A DNA stretch of 64,000 nt, taken from contig NZ_WJIE01000009.1 in assembly GCF_009649845.1 (NCBI RefSeq), positions 288,685 to 352,684 on the forward strand, in the 5' to 3' direction. Positions 33,959-42,495 of this stretch are shown one piece after another (position 1 is the stretch's first letter; each line of letters starts with the position of its first letter). A model generated the notes under the pieces. It saw nothing but the letters and a program-made list of their open reading frames with translations. It was not told the origin of the DNA and ran no database searches. This DNA is from Polyangium spumosum (GTDB lineage Bacteria; Myxococcota_A; Polyangia; Polyangiales; Polyangiaceae). A program made the position numbers and the translations under genes.

Positions 33959-35053
33959 GTGCGCCGCGACCTCCTCGCCTACGACCTACCGCCCGAGCTC
34001 ATCGCCGCGCATCCGTCGCCGGATCGTGAGAGCGCGCGCCTGCTCGTCGTCGACGCCGAGCCGGGCCGCCTCGAACACGCCTTCATCCGTGACCTCCCCG
34101 AGCGCTTGCCCGAAGGCGCGCTGCTCATCGTCAACGACACCCGCGTCCTGCCCGCGCGCCTCCTCGGCCGCAAGGCCCAGAGCGGCGGCAAGGTCGAGGT
34201 CTTCCTCGTCCGCAAGATCGCGGAGACACACGTCGATGTCGACGGCGAGCGCCTGCCCGCCGAGCGATGGCGCGCCCTCGGCCGCGCCTCGAAGCCCCTG
34301 CGCGAAGGCGCCGAGATCCTGATCGAAGGCCCCGTGCCGCTCGTGGCGCGTGCCCTCGGCCGCGATCCCGAAGGACTCTTCGACGTCGTCCTCTTCTCGC
34401 CCCGCAGCGGCCTCTCCGTCCCCGATGCCATCGAGGCCGCCGGCCACGTCCCGCTCCCGCCGTACATCCGTCGCGACGACGACGCGACCGATCGCGCGCG
34501 GTATCAGACCGTCTACGCGCGCGAGCCCGGCGCCGTCGCCGCGCCGACGGCCGGCTTGCACCTGACCGAGGCGCTGATCGAGCGTTCCCGCGCGCGCGGC
34601 ATATCACTCGCGCGGGTCACGCTGCACGTCGGTTTAGGCACGTTCCAGCCGGTGACAGCCGCCGATCTCGATGATCACCCCATGCACGCCGAGGCCTATC
34701 GCGTGCCGCCCGAGACAGCCGAGGCCGTGGCCCACGCGCGCCGGGAAGGTCGGGAGATCGTGGCGATCGGGACGACCAGCGTGCGCGCCCTGGAGAGCGC
34801 CGCGGACCCCGAGCGTGACGGGCACGTGCTCCCGCGCGAGGGCGAGACCCGGCTCTTGATCCAGCCGGGTTATCGCTTCCGCGTGGTCGATCGGCTGCTG
34901 ACGAATTTCCACCTGCCGGAGTCGACGTTGCTCGCGCTCGTGAGCGCCTTCGCGGGCCACGCGCGTGTCCTCGAGAGTTACCGCGTCGCGATCGAGGAGA
35001 AGTACCGGTTTTATTCGTACGGCGACGCGATGCTGCTGAGGAGAAGCCGATGA
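33959..35053 (+). CDS. queA: S-adenosylmethionine:tRNA ribosyltransferase-isomerase
   Basis: 364 aa; transfers and rearranges the ribosyl group of SAM onto preQ1-tRNA to form epoxyqueuosine. Family motifs: DLLAYDLPPELIA at the start, LLIVNDTRVLPARL, YQTVYAREPGAVAAPTAGLH, HVGLGTFQPV, and the C-terminal TNFHLPESTLLALVSAFAG. GTG start. Its stop overlaps the tgt start by 4 bp (ATGA), and the two act in consecutive steps of queuosine modification. Confidence 0.96.
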   Translation: MRRDLLAYDLPPELIAAHPSPDRESARLLVVDAEPGRLEHAFIRDLPERLPEGALLIVNDTRVLPARLLGRKAQSGGKVEVFLVRKIAETHVDVDGERLPAERWRALGRASKPLREGAEILIEGPVPLVARALGRDPEGLFDVVLFSPRSGLSVPDAIEAAGHVPLPPYIRRDDDATDRARYQTVYAREPGAVAAPTAGLHLTEALIERSRARGISLARVTLHVGLGTFQPVTAADLDDHPMHAEAYRVPPETAEAVAHARREGREIVAIGTTSVRALESAADPERDGHVLPREGETRLLIQPGYRFRVVDRLLTNFHLPESTLLALVSAFAGHARVLESYRVAIEEKYRFYSYGDAMLLRRSR

Positions 35054-36189
35054 GCGGGCCGACCACGCCCGGATATGCCTTCCGCACCCTCGCCACGAGC
35101 GGCGCGGCGCGCGCGGGGCTCCTGACCACGCCGCACGGTGAGGTCGAGACGCCGACGTTCATGCCCGTCGGCACGCAGGGCAGCGTGAAGACGATGAGCC
35201 CCGACGAGGTCGCCGCCACGGGCGCGCGTATCGTCCTCGGCAACACGTATCACCTCTGGCTGCGGCCCGGCCCCGACGTCGTGGCGGAGCTCGGGGGCCT
35301 GCACGGCTTCACGAAGTGGCCACACGCCATGCTCACGGACTCCGGCGGCTTTCAGGCCTTCTCCCTCGCCGACCGGCGCAAGACGGACGAGGACGGCTTC
35401 GTCTTCCGCTCGCACCTCGACGGCTCGAAGAAGGTCCTCACGCCCGAGGTCGCGATGCAGGTGCAAGGGAAGATCGGCGCTGACATCGCCATGCAGCTCG
35501 ACATCTGCCCGCCCGGCGACGCCTCGCGCGCCGACTTCGAGGCTGCCTGCGCCCGCACCACGCGCTGGGCCCGCCGCTGCCTCGCCGCCAAGCGGGCCGA
35601 TCAAGCCGTCTTCGGCATCGTGCAAGGCGGCACCGACCCGGCCCTCCGCAAGGCCCACGCCGAGGAGCTCGCCGCCATGCCCTTCGACGGCCTCGCGCTC
35701 GGCGGCTTCTCCGTCGGCGAGCCGATCCAGCGCATGCACGAGGTCCTCGTCGAGGTCGCGCCCACGCTCGATCCGGAGCGGCCGCGTTACCTCATGGGCG
35801 TGGGCACGCCGTACGACCTCGTGCGCGCCATCGGCGCGGGCGTCGACATGTTCGACTGCGTCTTGCCCACGCGCAACGCCCGCAACGGCCAGGCCCTCAC
35901 GCGCACGGGCAAGGTCGTCATCAAGCAGGCGCGTTACCGGACCGATCCCTCGCCGCTCGACCCCACCTGCACCTGCCCGACCTGCGCCGCCGGTTACTCG
36001 CGCGCCTACCTCAGGCACCTCTTCCTCGCGGGCGAGATCCTCGTCTTGCGCCTCTTCACCGCGCACAACCTGCACCTCTACGGCACGCTCGTGCGTGAGG
36101 CGCGGGAGGCGATCCTGGCGGGGCGGTACGAGGCGTTCGCGCGGGACTGGCTCGCGGGGCTCGAGGCCGGGAGCCAGGCGGCTACTTGA
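35050..36189 (+). CDS. tgt: queuine/preQ1 tRNA-guanine transglycosylase
   Basis: 379 aa; exchanges G34 for preQ1 in tRNAs with GUN anticodons. Visible are TPTFMPVGTQGSVK, active-site Asp in MLTDSGGFQAFSL, GGFSVGEP, the second catalytic Asp in DMFDCVLPTRNARNG, and zinc site CTCPTCAAGYSRAYLRHL (three Cys and a His). Overlaps queA by 4 bp and overlaps the convergent gspC-like gene by 8 bp at the 3' end. Confidence 0.97.
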   Translation: MSGPTTPGYAFRTLATSGAARAGLLTTPHGEVETPTFMPVGTQGSVKTMSPDEVAATGARIVLGNTYHLWLRPGPDVVAELGGLHGFTKWPHAMLTDSGGFQAFSLADRRKTDEDGFVFRSHLDGSKKVLTPEVAMQVQGKIGADIAMQLDICPPGDASRADFEAACARTTRWARRCLAAKRADQAVFGIVQGGTDPALRKAHAEELAAMPFDGLALGGFSVGEPIQRMHEVLVEVAPTLDPERPRYLMGVGTPYDLVRAIGAGVDMFDCVLPTRNARNGQALTRTGKVVIKQARYRTDPSPLDPTCTCPTCAAGYSRAYLRHLFLAGEILVLRLFTAHNLHLYGTLVREAREAILAGRYEAFARDWLAGLEAGSQAAT

Positions 36190-37156
36190 TGTTCAGCTCC
36201 AGCGTCGTCGGCCGCCCTCTGCGCATCACCTCCACGCGGATCTGGCTGGCCGACATCAGCCGCGAGTAGGCCTCGAGCGCGCTCTGCGCGTTCGTCATCT
36301 CGAACCCGTTGATCTTCTGGAGCTGATCGCCGTGCTTCAGGCCGATCGCGTCGAGCGCCGTGCCTTTGCGCACGCCCATGATCCGCATGCCCGTCGTCTC
36401 GTCGCCCTGCCGCGCCGGCACCACGCGCACCTTCTGCAGGTACTCCGCCTGGTTCGTCAGGATCTCGTCCACCACCGTGCGGTCGATGTCGTACGACGTC
36501 GGCCCTGTCTGCCGGATCCGCTCGGCGATGTGCGGCGGCAGCCGACCTTTGGGCCGCTTCCCGGGCTTGGCCGGCGGCGCCGTCTGCGGCCCTCCGCGCG
36601 GCGGCTCCATCCTCGGCCCGTTTGGCGGCGGCGCGGCCTTCTTCCGCTCGAGGTCGTGCACCTCGATCTGGCAGAACCGCCCCTCGCGCGTCAGCCAGAT
36701 CCGATCCGGCCCCACGTGCGCCACCTGGAAACCGCCGATCACGTCGCCTCGGCGGTGCAGCCGCACCCCCTCGGGCCCTGCGATCGCCGCGAACGACCAG
36801 TCGGGATCCTCCTCCGACCACACGACGAGCGTCACCGCCCCGAACCCGCACGGCGGATCGGCCATCGGGTTCGTCATCTCCGGCGTGGGTTGCCCGTCGT
36901 CCTCCGGGGGGACGAGCGGGCCGGTGAACGAGTCGAAGGGGTTCCGCGACAGGATCACGTCGCCCTTCGGCCGTGGCGGCGTTTCTTCCTGACTCGTGGG
37001 GATCTCCGGCTTCGGCAGGCTCGTCACCGGGGCCGCTTCGATCCACGCCGCGCCTACCAGATAGGCCAGGCCCTTCGCCTGGAAATAGGCCGCGGTCAGG
37101 AGCAAGAGGGCCACGACCCCCTTGAAATGGCGCTTCAGCAGGGCATCGAACCGCAC
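36182..37156 (-). CDS. type II secretion GspC-like protein with PDZ domain
   Basis: 324 aa. One N-terminal membrane helix (about 12-31), a homology-region domain containing SRNPFDSF and FGAVTLVVWSEEDPDWSFA, a Pro-rich linker, and a C-terminal PDZ (GMRIMGVRKGTALDAIGLKHGDQLQKI). This is the GspC layout: the inner-membrane clamp protein linking the T2SS platform to the secretin. No other gsp gene is in the window, so it may be an orphan or a member of a dispersed cluster. Convergent with tgt; the start codon is close to the divergent MshEN-receiver gene. Confidence 0.8.
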   Translation of the reverse strand: MRFDALLKRHFKGVVALLLLTAAYFQAKGLAYLVGAAWIEAAPVTSLPKPEIPTSQEETPPRPKGDVILSRNPFDSFTGPLVPPEDDGQPTPEMTNPMADPPCGFGAVTLVVWSEEDPDWSFAAIAGPEGVRLHRRGDVIGGFQVAHVGPDRIWLTREGRFCQIEVHDLERKKAAPPPNGPRMEPPRGGPQTAPPAKPGKRPKGRLPPHIAERIRQTGPTSYDIDRTVVDEILTNQAEYLQKVRVVPARQGDETTGMRIMGVRKGTALDAIGLKHGDQLQKINGFEMTNAQSALEAYSRLMSASQIRVEVMRRGRPTTLELNIK

Positions 37157-37256
37157 CCCCAGCCGCCCGAGCGAGCCCCGTACCAGCGCCTACCGTGTGC
37201 GCATCTTGCCCGGAATTTGCCCCTCGGATACGGTGGGGAGCGAGGCGCGGGACGGC

Positions 37257-38702
37257 GTGGAAATTCCTAACAAAAAGCCGATCGGAAAGATCTTGGTCCA
37301 GCAACGGGCGCTCTCCGAGGTGGAGCTCGAGCGCGCGCTCGAAGCGGGCCAGGGCTCTCCGGTCCCGCTCGCTTCGCGGCTGGCCGAGTCCGGGGCCATC
37401 AGCAAGGTCGCCGCCTTGAAGGCGCTCAGCGAGCAAAACGGCGTGCCGGGCGTCGACCTCGATCAGGTCTGCTTGAAGCTCTCGGACCTCGAGATCGTGC
37501 CGCGCCAGGTGGCGATGCAGCACAAGCTCCTGCCGGTGCTCGTGCGGGACGACAAGGTCCACCTCGCGATGGCGACGCCGACGAACCGCAAGATCATCGA
37601 CGAGATCGAGTTCGCCACGGGCAAACGCGTCTTCCCGTACGTCGCGCTCGCCGCGCAGCTCGCGAAGATCATCCCGGTCGTCTACGAGATGAACGAGCGG
37701 GGCGAGTCGCACTACGTCGGCCCGACCTGCCCGCCGGAGGTGCGTCGCAAGGCGGCGATCGCGCCGCCGAAGCGCGTCATCACGCGCAACCAGATCGGCG
37801 CGATCGTCGACGACGCCATGCAACGCGCGGCGGCGGACACCGACATCAGCGACGCGGACTTCGGCAAGGCGCCGCGTGATCTCTCGGTCATCGCGGGCCC
37901 GGGCGCGCTTCGTCCGCCGCGCCAGCCGGGCGAGCGAACGGTGCTCGTGGTCGACGACGAGGTCGAGATCCGCAACATCCTGCGACTGGTCCTCGAGCAA
38001 CGTGGTTACCGCGTGCTCGAGGCCGATCGTGGCGAGGCGGCGCTTCGGATCCTCAAGGAAGACGTGCCGGACGCGATCGTGCTCGACGCGATGCTCCCGG
38101 GCGAGCTGCACGGGTTCGACATCGCGCGGCAGCTCAAGGGATCGGAGCGTTACGGCCACATCCCGATCGTGATCGTCTCGGCCGTGTACCGGGGCTGGCG
38201 CTTCGCGGAGGACCTCAAGGCGAGTTACAAGGTCGACGCGTACGTCGAGAAGCCGTTCCGGGTGACGGACGTGATCGACGCGCTCGAGCGCGCGATCGAG
38301 CAGGGGCAAGGCAAGGCGGCGCCGCAGGATCCGGAGCGGATCTCGGCGGAGGCGGAGAAGAAGCTCTCGGCGGGCATCGCGGCCTACCAGGCGGGCAAGT
38401 TCGACGAGGCGATCGGCTTCTTGCGCGAGGGGACGAAGATCGACCCGCTGGCGTATCGCCTGCACTTCCACCTCGGGCTCCTGCTCGGCAAGCGGGGCCA
38501 GATCTACGACGCGATCAGCGAGCTCGAGACGGCGCTGCGCATCAACGACCGGCACTTTCCGGCGCTGAAGAACCTGGCGGTGCTCTACCAGAAGGCCGGC
38601 TTCCGGAACAAAGCGGTCGAGGTCTGGGAGCGGGCGCTGCGGCAGGCGCCCGACGAGCCGACGCGGCAGCAGATCAAGGAGATCCTGGTCGGGCTCCTGT
38701 AG
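37257..38702 (+). CDS. MshEN-like domain, response receiver and TPR protein
   Basis: 481 aa from GTG 37257 (a GTG at 37233 is also possible). Residues 5-145 resemble the N-terminal domain of GspE/PilB/MshE ATPases (IGKILVQQRALSEVELERAL, LASRLAESGAISK), a domain that can bind cyclic di-GMP. Residues 225-345 are a receiver with Asp277 (AIVLDAML) and Lys332 (YVEKPF). Residues 365-475 are TPR repeats (AAYQAGKFDEAIGFLREG, IYDAISELETALRI). No ATPase domain. The architecture suggests a signalling scaffold for pilus, motility or secretion machinery, in keeping with the divergent gspC-like gene; the pairing is inference. Confidence 0.75.
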   Translation: MEIPNKKPIGKILVQQRALSEVELERALEAGQGSPVPLASRLAESGAISKVAALKALSEQNGVPGVDLDQVCLKLSDLEIVPRQVAMQHKLLPVLVRDDKVHLAMATPTNRKIIDEIEFATGKRVFPYVALAAQLAKIIPVVYEMNERGESHYVGPTCPPEVRRKAAIAPPKRVITRNQIGAIVDDAMQRAAADTDISDADFGKAPRDLSVIAGPGALRPPRQPGERTVLVVDDEVEIRNILRLVLEQRGYRVLEADRGEAALRILKEDVPDAIVLDAMLPGELHGFDIARQLKGSERYGHIPIVIVSAVYRGWRFAEDLKASYKVDAYVEKPFRVTDVIDALERAIEQGQGKAAPQDPERISAEAEKKLSAGIAAYQAGKFDEAIGFLREGTKIDPLAYRLHFHLGLLLGKRGQIYDAISELETALRINDRHFPALKNLAVLYQKAGFRNKAVEVWERALRQAPDEPTRQQIKEILVGLL

Positions 38703-38767
38703 CGCGGAAGTTTCGCGAGCGCGCCGAGTCGAGTAGACTCCCGAGCCTTCCGCGCCTGGGCTCGTCG

Positions 38768-40099
38768 ATGAACCTCACCTGCCAGAAGTGCAAGACGCCT
38801 CTCGCCGCCGGCGCGACGGGCCGCGTGACGTGCGCGTCGTGTGGGCACGTGAGCTTCGTGCCGCCGCGCCCCGCCGTGCCGCTGCCCCCGCGGCCCGCCG
38901 CGCCGCGTCCGATCGCTGCCCCGGCGGTGCCGAGGCCCTTCGTGACGCCCGGCGGGCCTGCCCCGGCGCCGCCCGCGCTTGCCCAGGTGCCAGAAATCGC
39001 TGCCCCGGCGCCGCCCGCGCTTGCCCCGGCGCCGGAAATCGCTGCCCCGGTGCCGGAAATCGTTGCCCCGGCGCCGCCCGCGCTTGCCCCGGCGCCGGAA
39101 CTCGTTGCCCCGGCGTCGCCCGCGCTTGCCCCGGCGCCGGAAATCGCTGCCCCGGCGTCGCCCGCGCTTGCCCAGGTGCCGGAGCTCGTTGCCCCGGCGC
39201 CGCCCGCGCTTGCCCAGGTGCCGCTCGACGTCCTCGAAGACCCTTTTGCCCTGCGCGACCCCTTCGCGCCCACGCCCCAGGCCTCCCCCGGCCCGACGAC
39301 GACAAGTGACGCCGCCGCCACCCTCGTCCGCCCGGCCCCCGCGCCGGCCCCGGAGCCGCCCCCGCCGCCCCCGATCGTCTCCCCGCCCCTCCCGGACGAC
39401 GACATCGACGAGGACGCCCTCCTCGGGCGCCGCAAGAAGGGCTCCCTCCACCCCGCCGCCCTCGCCCTCATCGCGGCGGGCGCCGTCTTCGGCGGGGTCG
39501 CCGCCTTCCTCCTCCTTCGCCCCGCCCCGCAGCCGCAGATCGTCTACGTCACGGCCTCCGCCACCGCCGCCCCGGCCGCGCCTTCACCCTCGGCCGGCCC
39601 CACCCTCGAGGCCACCGCCGCCGCCCCCGACCCGGCCGAGGCCCCCAAGCCCGGCGCCACGGGCCGGCCCCTCGGCGGCCCCTGGCCCCAGGCCGCGAAG
39701 ACGGGCGCGCCGGCCGCCCCGATCGACATGTCCGGCTTCTCGGGCCCGAACGTGGCCGGCCCGAGCAACGGCCCCGCGGCGGGCGCGCAGGCGGCGGGCA
39801 CGGGGCAACTCTCGGCGGGCGAGATCAGCGGCGTGGTCGAGGCGAACCGCCCGCTCGTCAAGCGACGCTGCTGGCAACCGGCGCTCGACGCCACGAAGGG
39901 CATGGGCGGCTCGGCGCGCGTGTCGGCCACGATCTCCATCGCCCCCTCCGGCGCCGTGCAAATGGTGAGCGCGAGCGGCGCGGAGAAGGATTACCCAGGC
40001 TTGTCGAGCTGCATCGCCGCCCGTATCAAGGGCTGGAAATTCCCGGCCTCCGGGGGCACGACCCCGGTGAACATCCCCTTCGTTTTCGCCGCGCAATGA
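38768..40099 (+). CDS. zinc-ribbon, Pro/Ala-repeat, TonB/AgmX-type protein
   Basis: 443 aa. An N-terminal zinc ribbon (Cys5, Cys8, Cys22, Cys25; LTCQKCKTPL and VTCASCGHVSF), an Ala/Pro repeat region (about 66-152), an acidic stretch, one membrane helix (about 229-250), a periplasmic linker, and a C-terminal AgmX/TonB-like domain (GEISGVVEANRPLVKRRCW, ISIAPSGAVQ, IKGWKFPASGG). Myxobacterial AgmX proteins have this MJ0042-type finger plus TonB-C layout and take part in gliding or envelope-spanning transport. Cytoplasmic N-terminus and periplasmic C-terminus are predicted. Monocistronic. Confidence 0.78.
   Translation: MNLTCQKCKTPLAAGATGRVTCASCGHVSFVPPRPAVPLPPRPAAPRPIAAPAVPRPFVTPGGPAPAPPALAQVPEIAAPAPPALAPAPEIAAPVPEIVAPAPPALAPAPELVAPASPALAPAPEIAAPASPALAQVPELVAPAPPALAQVPLDVLEDPFALRDPFAPTPQASPGPTTTSDAAATLVRPAPAPAPEPPPPPPIVSPPLPDDDIDEDALLGRRKKGSLHPAALALIAAGAVFGGVAAFLLLRPAPQPQIVYVTASATAAPAAPSPSAGPTLEATAAAPDPAEAPKPGATGRPLGGPWPQAAKTGAPAAPIDMSGFSGPNVAGPSNGPAAGAQAAGTGQLSAGEISGVVEANRPLVKRRCWQPALDATKGMGGSARVSATISIAPSGAVQMVSASGAEKDYPGLSSCIAARIKGWKFPASGGTTPVNIPFVFAAQ
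38963..39223 (+). repeat. 42-bp coding repeats (Pro/Ala linker)
   Basis: Six to seven imperfect units of 14 codons, consensus A-P-P-A-L-A-P-A-P-E-I-A-A-P, inside the TonB/AgmX-type gene. One unit is half length (PVPEIVA). Likely prone to length variation between strains. Confidence 0.8.
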
Positions 40100-40156
40100 G
40101 CGCGCTTCCCGTCAAACCCCTTTGATTTCCTGAAGAGAGGACGGTATCGAATCGCC

Positions 40157-40555
40157 ATGACCGAACGAAAGATCCGCATCCTCGTCGCCAAGCCCGGCCT
40201 CGATGGGCACGATCGCGGCGCCAAGGTCGTCGCGCGCGCGCTGCGAGACGCGGGCTTCGAGGTCATCTACACAGGCCTGCACCAGACGCCCGACATGATC
40301 GCCAGCGCCGCCGTCCAGGAGGACGTGGACGCGGTGGGCCTGTCGATCATGTCCGGCGCCCACAACACGCTGTTCCCCGCGGTGATCGAGGCCCTGAAGA
40401 AACACGGCGCCGAGGACATCGTGGTCTTCGGCGGCGGGATCATCCCGGACGACGACATCAGCCGGCTCAAAGACGCGGGCGTACGAGGGGTCTTCACCCC
40501 AGGGACGCCGCTGAAGAGCATCATCGACTGGATCCACGAGAACGTGGCGGCGTAG
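40157..40555 (+). CDS. B12-binding protein, methylmalonyl-CoA mutase C-terminal-domain type
   Basis: 132 aa. Complete cobalamin-binding fold with the base-off motif D-x-H-x-x-G ([11 protein letters not shown]), SIMSGAH (the S-x-L region) and GGGIIP. It matches the small, free-standing domain found as the C-terminal domain of methylmalonyl-CoA mutase or as the small subunit of two-subunit mutases (hcmB/mcmA2 type). The catalytic large subunit is not in the window. GAAGAGAGGA precedes the ATG. Followed by a hairpin array and a strong terminator. Confidence 0.88.
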   Translation: MTERKIRILVAKPGLDGHDRGAKVVARALRDAGFEVIYTGLHQTPDMIASAAVQEDVDAVGLSIMSGAHNTLFPAVIEALKKHGAEDIVVFGGGIIPDDDISRLKDAGVRGVFTPGTPLKSIIDWIHENVAA

Positions 40556-40557
40556 CG

Positions 40558-40658
40558 CTGGGGTTTCACCCCAGGCCCCACCAGGGGTTGTCCACCCCTG
40601 GACCCGGACCAGGCACGGCCTGGACCGAAGTACATCGACCGCGATGCGGTCGATGTAC
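40558..40658. other. array of four consecutive perfect hairpins
   Basis: CTGGGG/CCCCAG (40558-40574), CCAGGGGT/ACCCCTGG (40581-40601), CCAGGC/GCCTGG (40609-40623) and a 13-bp perfect stem at 40630-40642/40646-40658 with a 3-nt loop. They begin 3 nt after the B12-binding gene stop and precede the terminator at 40694. Could be a 3' RNA structure, a small RNA or a palindromic repeat cluster. Confidence 0.6.
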
Positions 40659-40693
40659 GGGCGGAGAGTTTTCCCCCTCATCCCAGCGTCAAG

Positions 40694-40726
40694 AAAAGCG
40701 GCCCCGCCAAACGGCGCCGCTTTTTT
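40694..40726 (+). terminator. intrinsic terminator
   Basis: AAAAGCGGC (40694-40702) pairs with GCCGCTTTT (40716-40724) and runs into six T (40721-40726). Textbook Rho-independent terminator separating the B12-binding gene from the dcw cluster. Confidence 0.88.
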
Positions 40727-40960
40727 GGCCATTTCCATCATTATCTGCATACCTGCGCAATCGTGCAGCGGCGCATCGGTTCTGGATCGTCGAGTGACCA
40801 CCTCGTGATCGATCCAGCTTCCACCACCTCTTCCCACCACAGCCTGGATCCCGCCTCCCGCAGGCCCGTTCGTCACGTCCGGGTTGGTCTGGAAAGGTAG
40901 GAGAGGGGAGGACTCTTACCTCCCTTGGGATCCGCCAAACTCCACAAAAAATGCAAACTG

Positions 40961-40989
40961 TTGACACCCAAGGGCCCTCTCCGTAGCGT
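40961..40989 (+). promoter_or_regulatory. sigma70 promoter of the mraZ/dcw operon
   Basis: TTGACA at 40961-40966, 17-bp spacer, TAGCGT at 40984-40989; transcription would start near 40996, giving a 73-nt leader before mraZ. The -35 is perfect, the -10 weak. The 40727-40960 stretch holds no gene and nothing else recognisable. Confidence 0.55.
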
Positions 40990-41016
40990 GGCGGTGCCTC
41001 GTGGGAGAAAGTGGCA
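40988..41016 (+). promoter_or_regulatory. candidate MraZ operator boxes
   Basis: GTGGCG (40988), GTGGGA (41001) and GTGGCA (41011) lie over and just downstream of the predicted start point, the last two spaced 10 bp apart and the last within AAAGTGGCAAAG. MraZ binds repeated GTGGGN/AAAGTGG boxes with about 10-bp periodicity in its own promoter, so autorepression of the cluster is likely. Confidence 0.5.
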
Positions 41017-41068
41017 AAGATGCCCATGACCCCGGGGTCCTTGGCCGGCAGGCGAGCGGAGCCTCCTC

Positions 41069-41530
41069 GTGGGAACCATGTTTCGTGGTCATTTCGAGCA
41101 CGCGATCGACGCGAAAGGGCGCACCAGCCTGCCCGCGCGTTTTCGCGACGTGCTGGATGCACCCGCGGAGCAGGTCGCGCTGATCCTGACGCCCGCTCTC
41201 TTCGACCCCTGCCTCCACTGCTACCCGCTCAAGGCCTGGGAGGAGCTCGAAGCCAAGATCGCGGCGCTCCCCCAGTTCGAGCCAAACGTCGTCGCCTTCC
41301 GCCGGAAGTACCTGTCGGCCGCGGTCGAGTGCGAGCTCGACAAACAAGGCCGGATCCTCGTGCCGCCGTCGCTGCGCGAGCACGCAGGTCTGCACAAGGA
41401 AGTGCTCTGGGCCGGGATGGGCGCGACGGCCGAGCTCTGGTCGAAGGAGCGGTGGAAGGCCGCCCAGACGATGAGCGAGGCCGAGCTCGCCAGCTTCAAG
41501 GCCGCGATCGCGGAGCAGTTCCGCCTATGA
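41069..41530 (+). CDS. mraZ: transcriptional regulator MraZ
   Basis: 153 aa. Two SpoVT/AbrB-like halves with the diagnostic D-x-K-G-R motifs: HAIDAKGRTSLPARFRDVL and ELDKQGRILVPPSLREHAG (Gln in the second). Forms a ring and binds repeated boxes upstream of itself. The GTG at 41069 has GGAG seven nt upstream; the more family-typical start MFRG is the ATG at 41078, without its own Shine-Dalgarno. Its stop overlaps the rsmH ATG by 4 bp. First gene of the dcw cluster. Confidence 0.94.
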   Translation: MGTMFRGHFEHAIDAKGRTSLPARFRDVLDAPAEQVALILTPALFDPCLHCYPLKAWEELEAKIAALPQFEPNVVAFRRKYLSAAVECELDKQGRILVPPSLREHAGLHKEVLWAGMGATAELWSKERWKAAQTMSEAELASFKAAIAEQFRL

Positions 41531-42495
41531 ACGTGGTGAACGTCGTGCCGATGCGAGACAAGGTGCCACCCCCCGAGCCGCAAAAAGCGCCCCACGTGAC
41601 GGTGCTCCTGCGCGAGGTCGTCGAGGCGCTCGCGCCCCACGCAGGCGGCGTCTACGTGGACGCGACGCTCGGCGCAGGCGGCCACGCCGAGGCGATCCTC
41701 GAAGCCGCCCCAGGCTGCCGGCTGATCGGCGTCGACCGCGACGAGACAGCCCTCGCGCTCGCGAAGGAGCGCCTCGCGCCGTTCGGCGACCGGGTGACGC
41801 TCGTGCACGGGCGCTTCGGCGAGGTCGACGAGCACCTCCAGAAGCTCGGCGTCACGTCGGTGGACGGGCTCGTCGCCGACGTGGGCGTGTCGTCGATGCA
41901 GATCGATGACGCGACGCGCGGGATGAGCTTCCGCGCCGAAGGCCCGCTCGACATGCGGATGGATCCGTCGACGGGCGAGACGGCGCTCGAGCTGATCGAG
42001 CGGCTCGACGACGACGAGCTGGCGAACGTGATCTACCAGTACGGCGAGGAGCGAAGGTCACGGCGGATTGCGCGTTGCATCAAGCAAGCGCTCGCGAACG
42101 GGGAGCTCGTGACGACGCTGGATCTACGCCGCGCGGTGGTGCGGGCGGTGGGGCCGTCGCGCGTGGGCGGGGTCGATCCGGCGACGCGTACGTTCCAGGC
42201 CTTGCGCGTCGCGGTGAACGGCGAGCTCGACGAGCTCGAGGCGCTCCTGCGCGCGGCGACGCGGGTGGTGAAGAGCGGCGGCGTGCTCGCGGTGATCTCG
42301 TTCCACTCGCTGGAGGACCGGATCGTCAAGCACGCGCTACGCGAGGCGAGCGTGTGGGAGCCGCTCTGGAAGAAGCCGCTCGTCGCGTCGGACGAGGAGA
42401 CCACGCAGAACCCGCGGGCGAGGAGCGCGAAGCTACGCGCGGCGCGGCGCGTCGCGCTGGCGGGTGAGGGTGGCGGCGACGAGGTGTACGCATGA
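41527..42495 (+). CDS. rsmH: 16S rRNA (cytosine-1402-N4) methyltransferase
   Basis: 322 aa SAM-dependent enzyme modifying C1402 in the ribosomal P site. Motifs: HVTVLLREVVEAL, the SAM site VDATLGAGGHAEAIL, GLVADVGVSSMQID, RIARCIKQA, and VNGELDEL followed by SFHSLEDRIVKHAL. About 22 extra N-terminal residues before the family start. Overlaps mraZ and ftsL by 4 bp each. Confidence 0.96.
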   Translation: MNVVNVVPMRDKVPPPEPQKAPHVTVLLREVVEALAPHAGGVYVDATLGAGGHAEAILEAAPGCRLIGVDRDETALALAKERLAPFGDRVTLVHGRFGEVDEHLQKLGVTSVDGLVADVGVSSMQIDDATRGMSFRAEGPLDMRMDPSTGETALELIERLDDDELANVIYQYGEERRSRRIARCIKQALANGELVTTLDLRRAVVRAVGPSRVGGVDPATRTFQALRVAVNGELDELEALLRAATRVVKSGGVLAVISFHSLEDRIVKHALREASVWEPLWKKPLVASDEETTQNPRARSAKLRAARRVALAGEGGGDEVYA

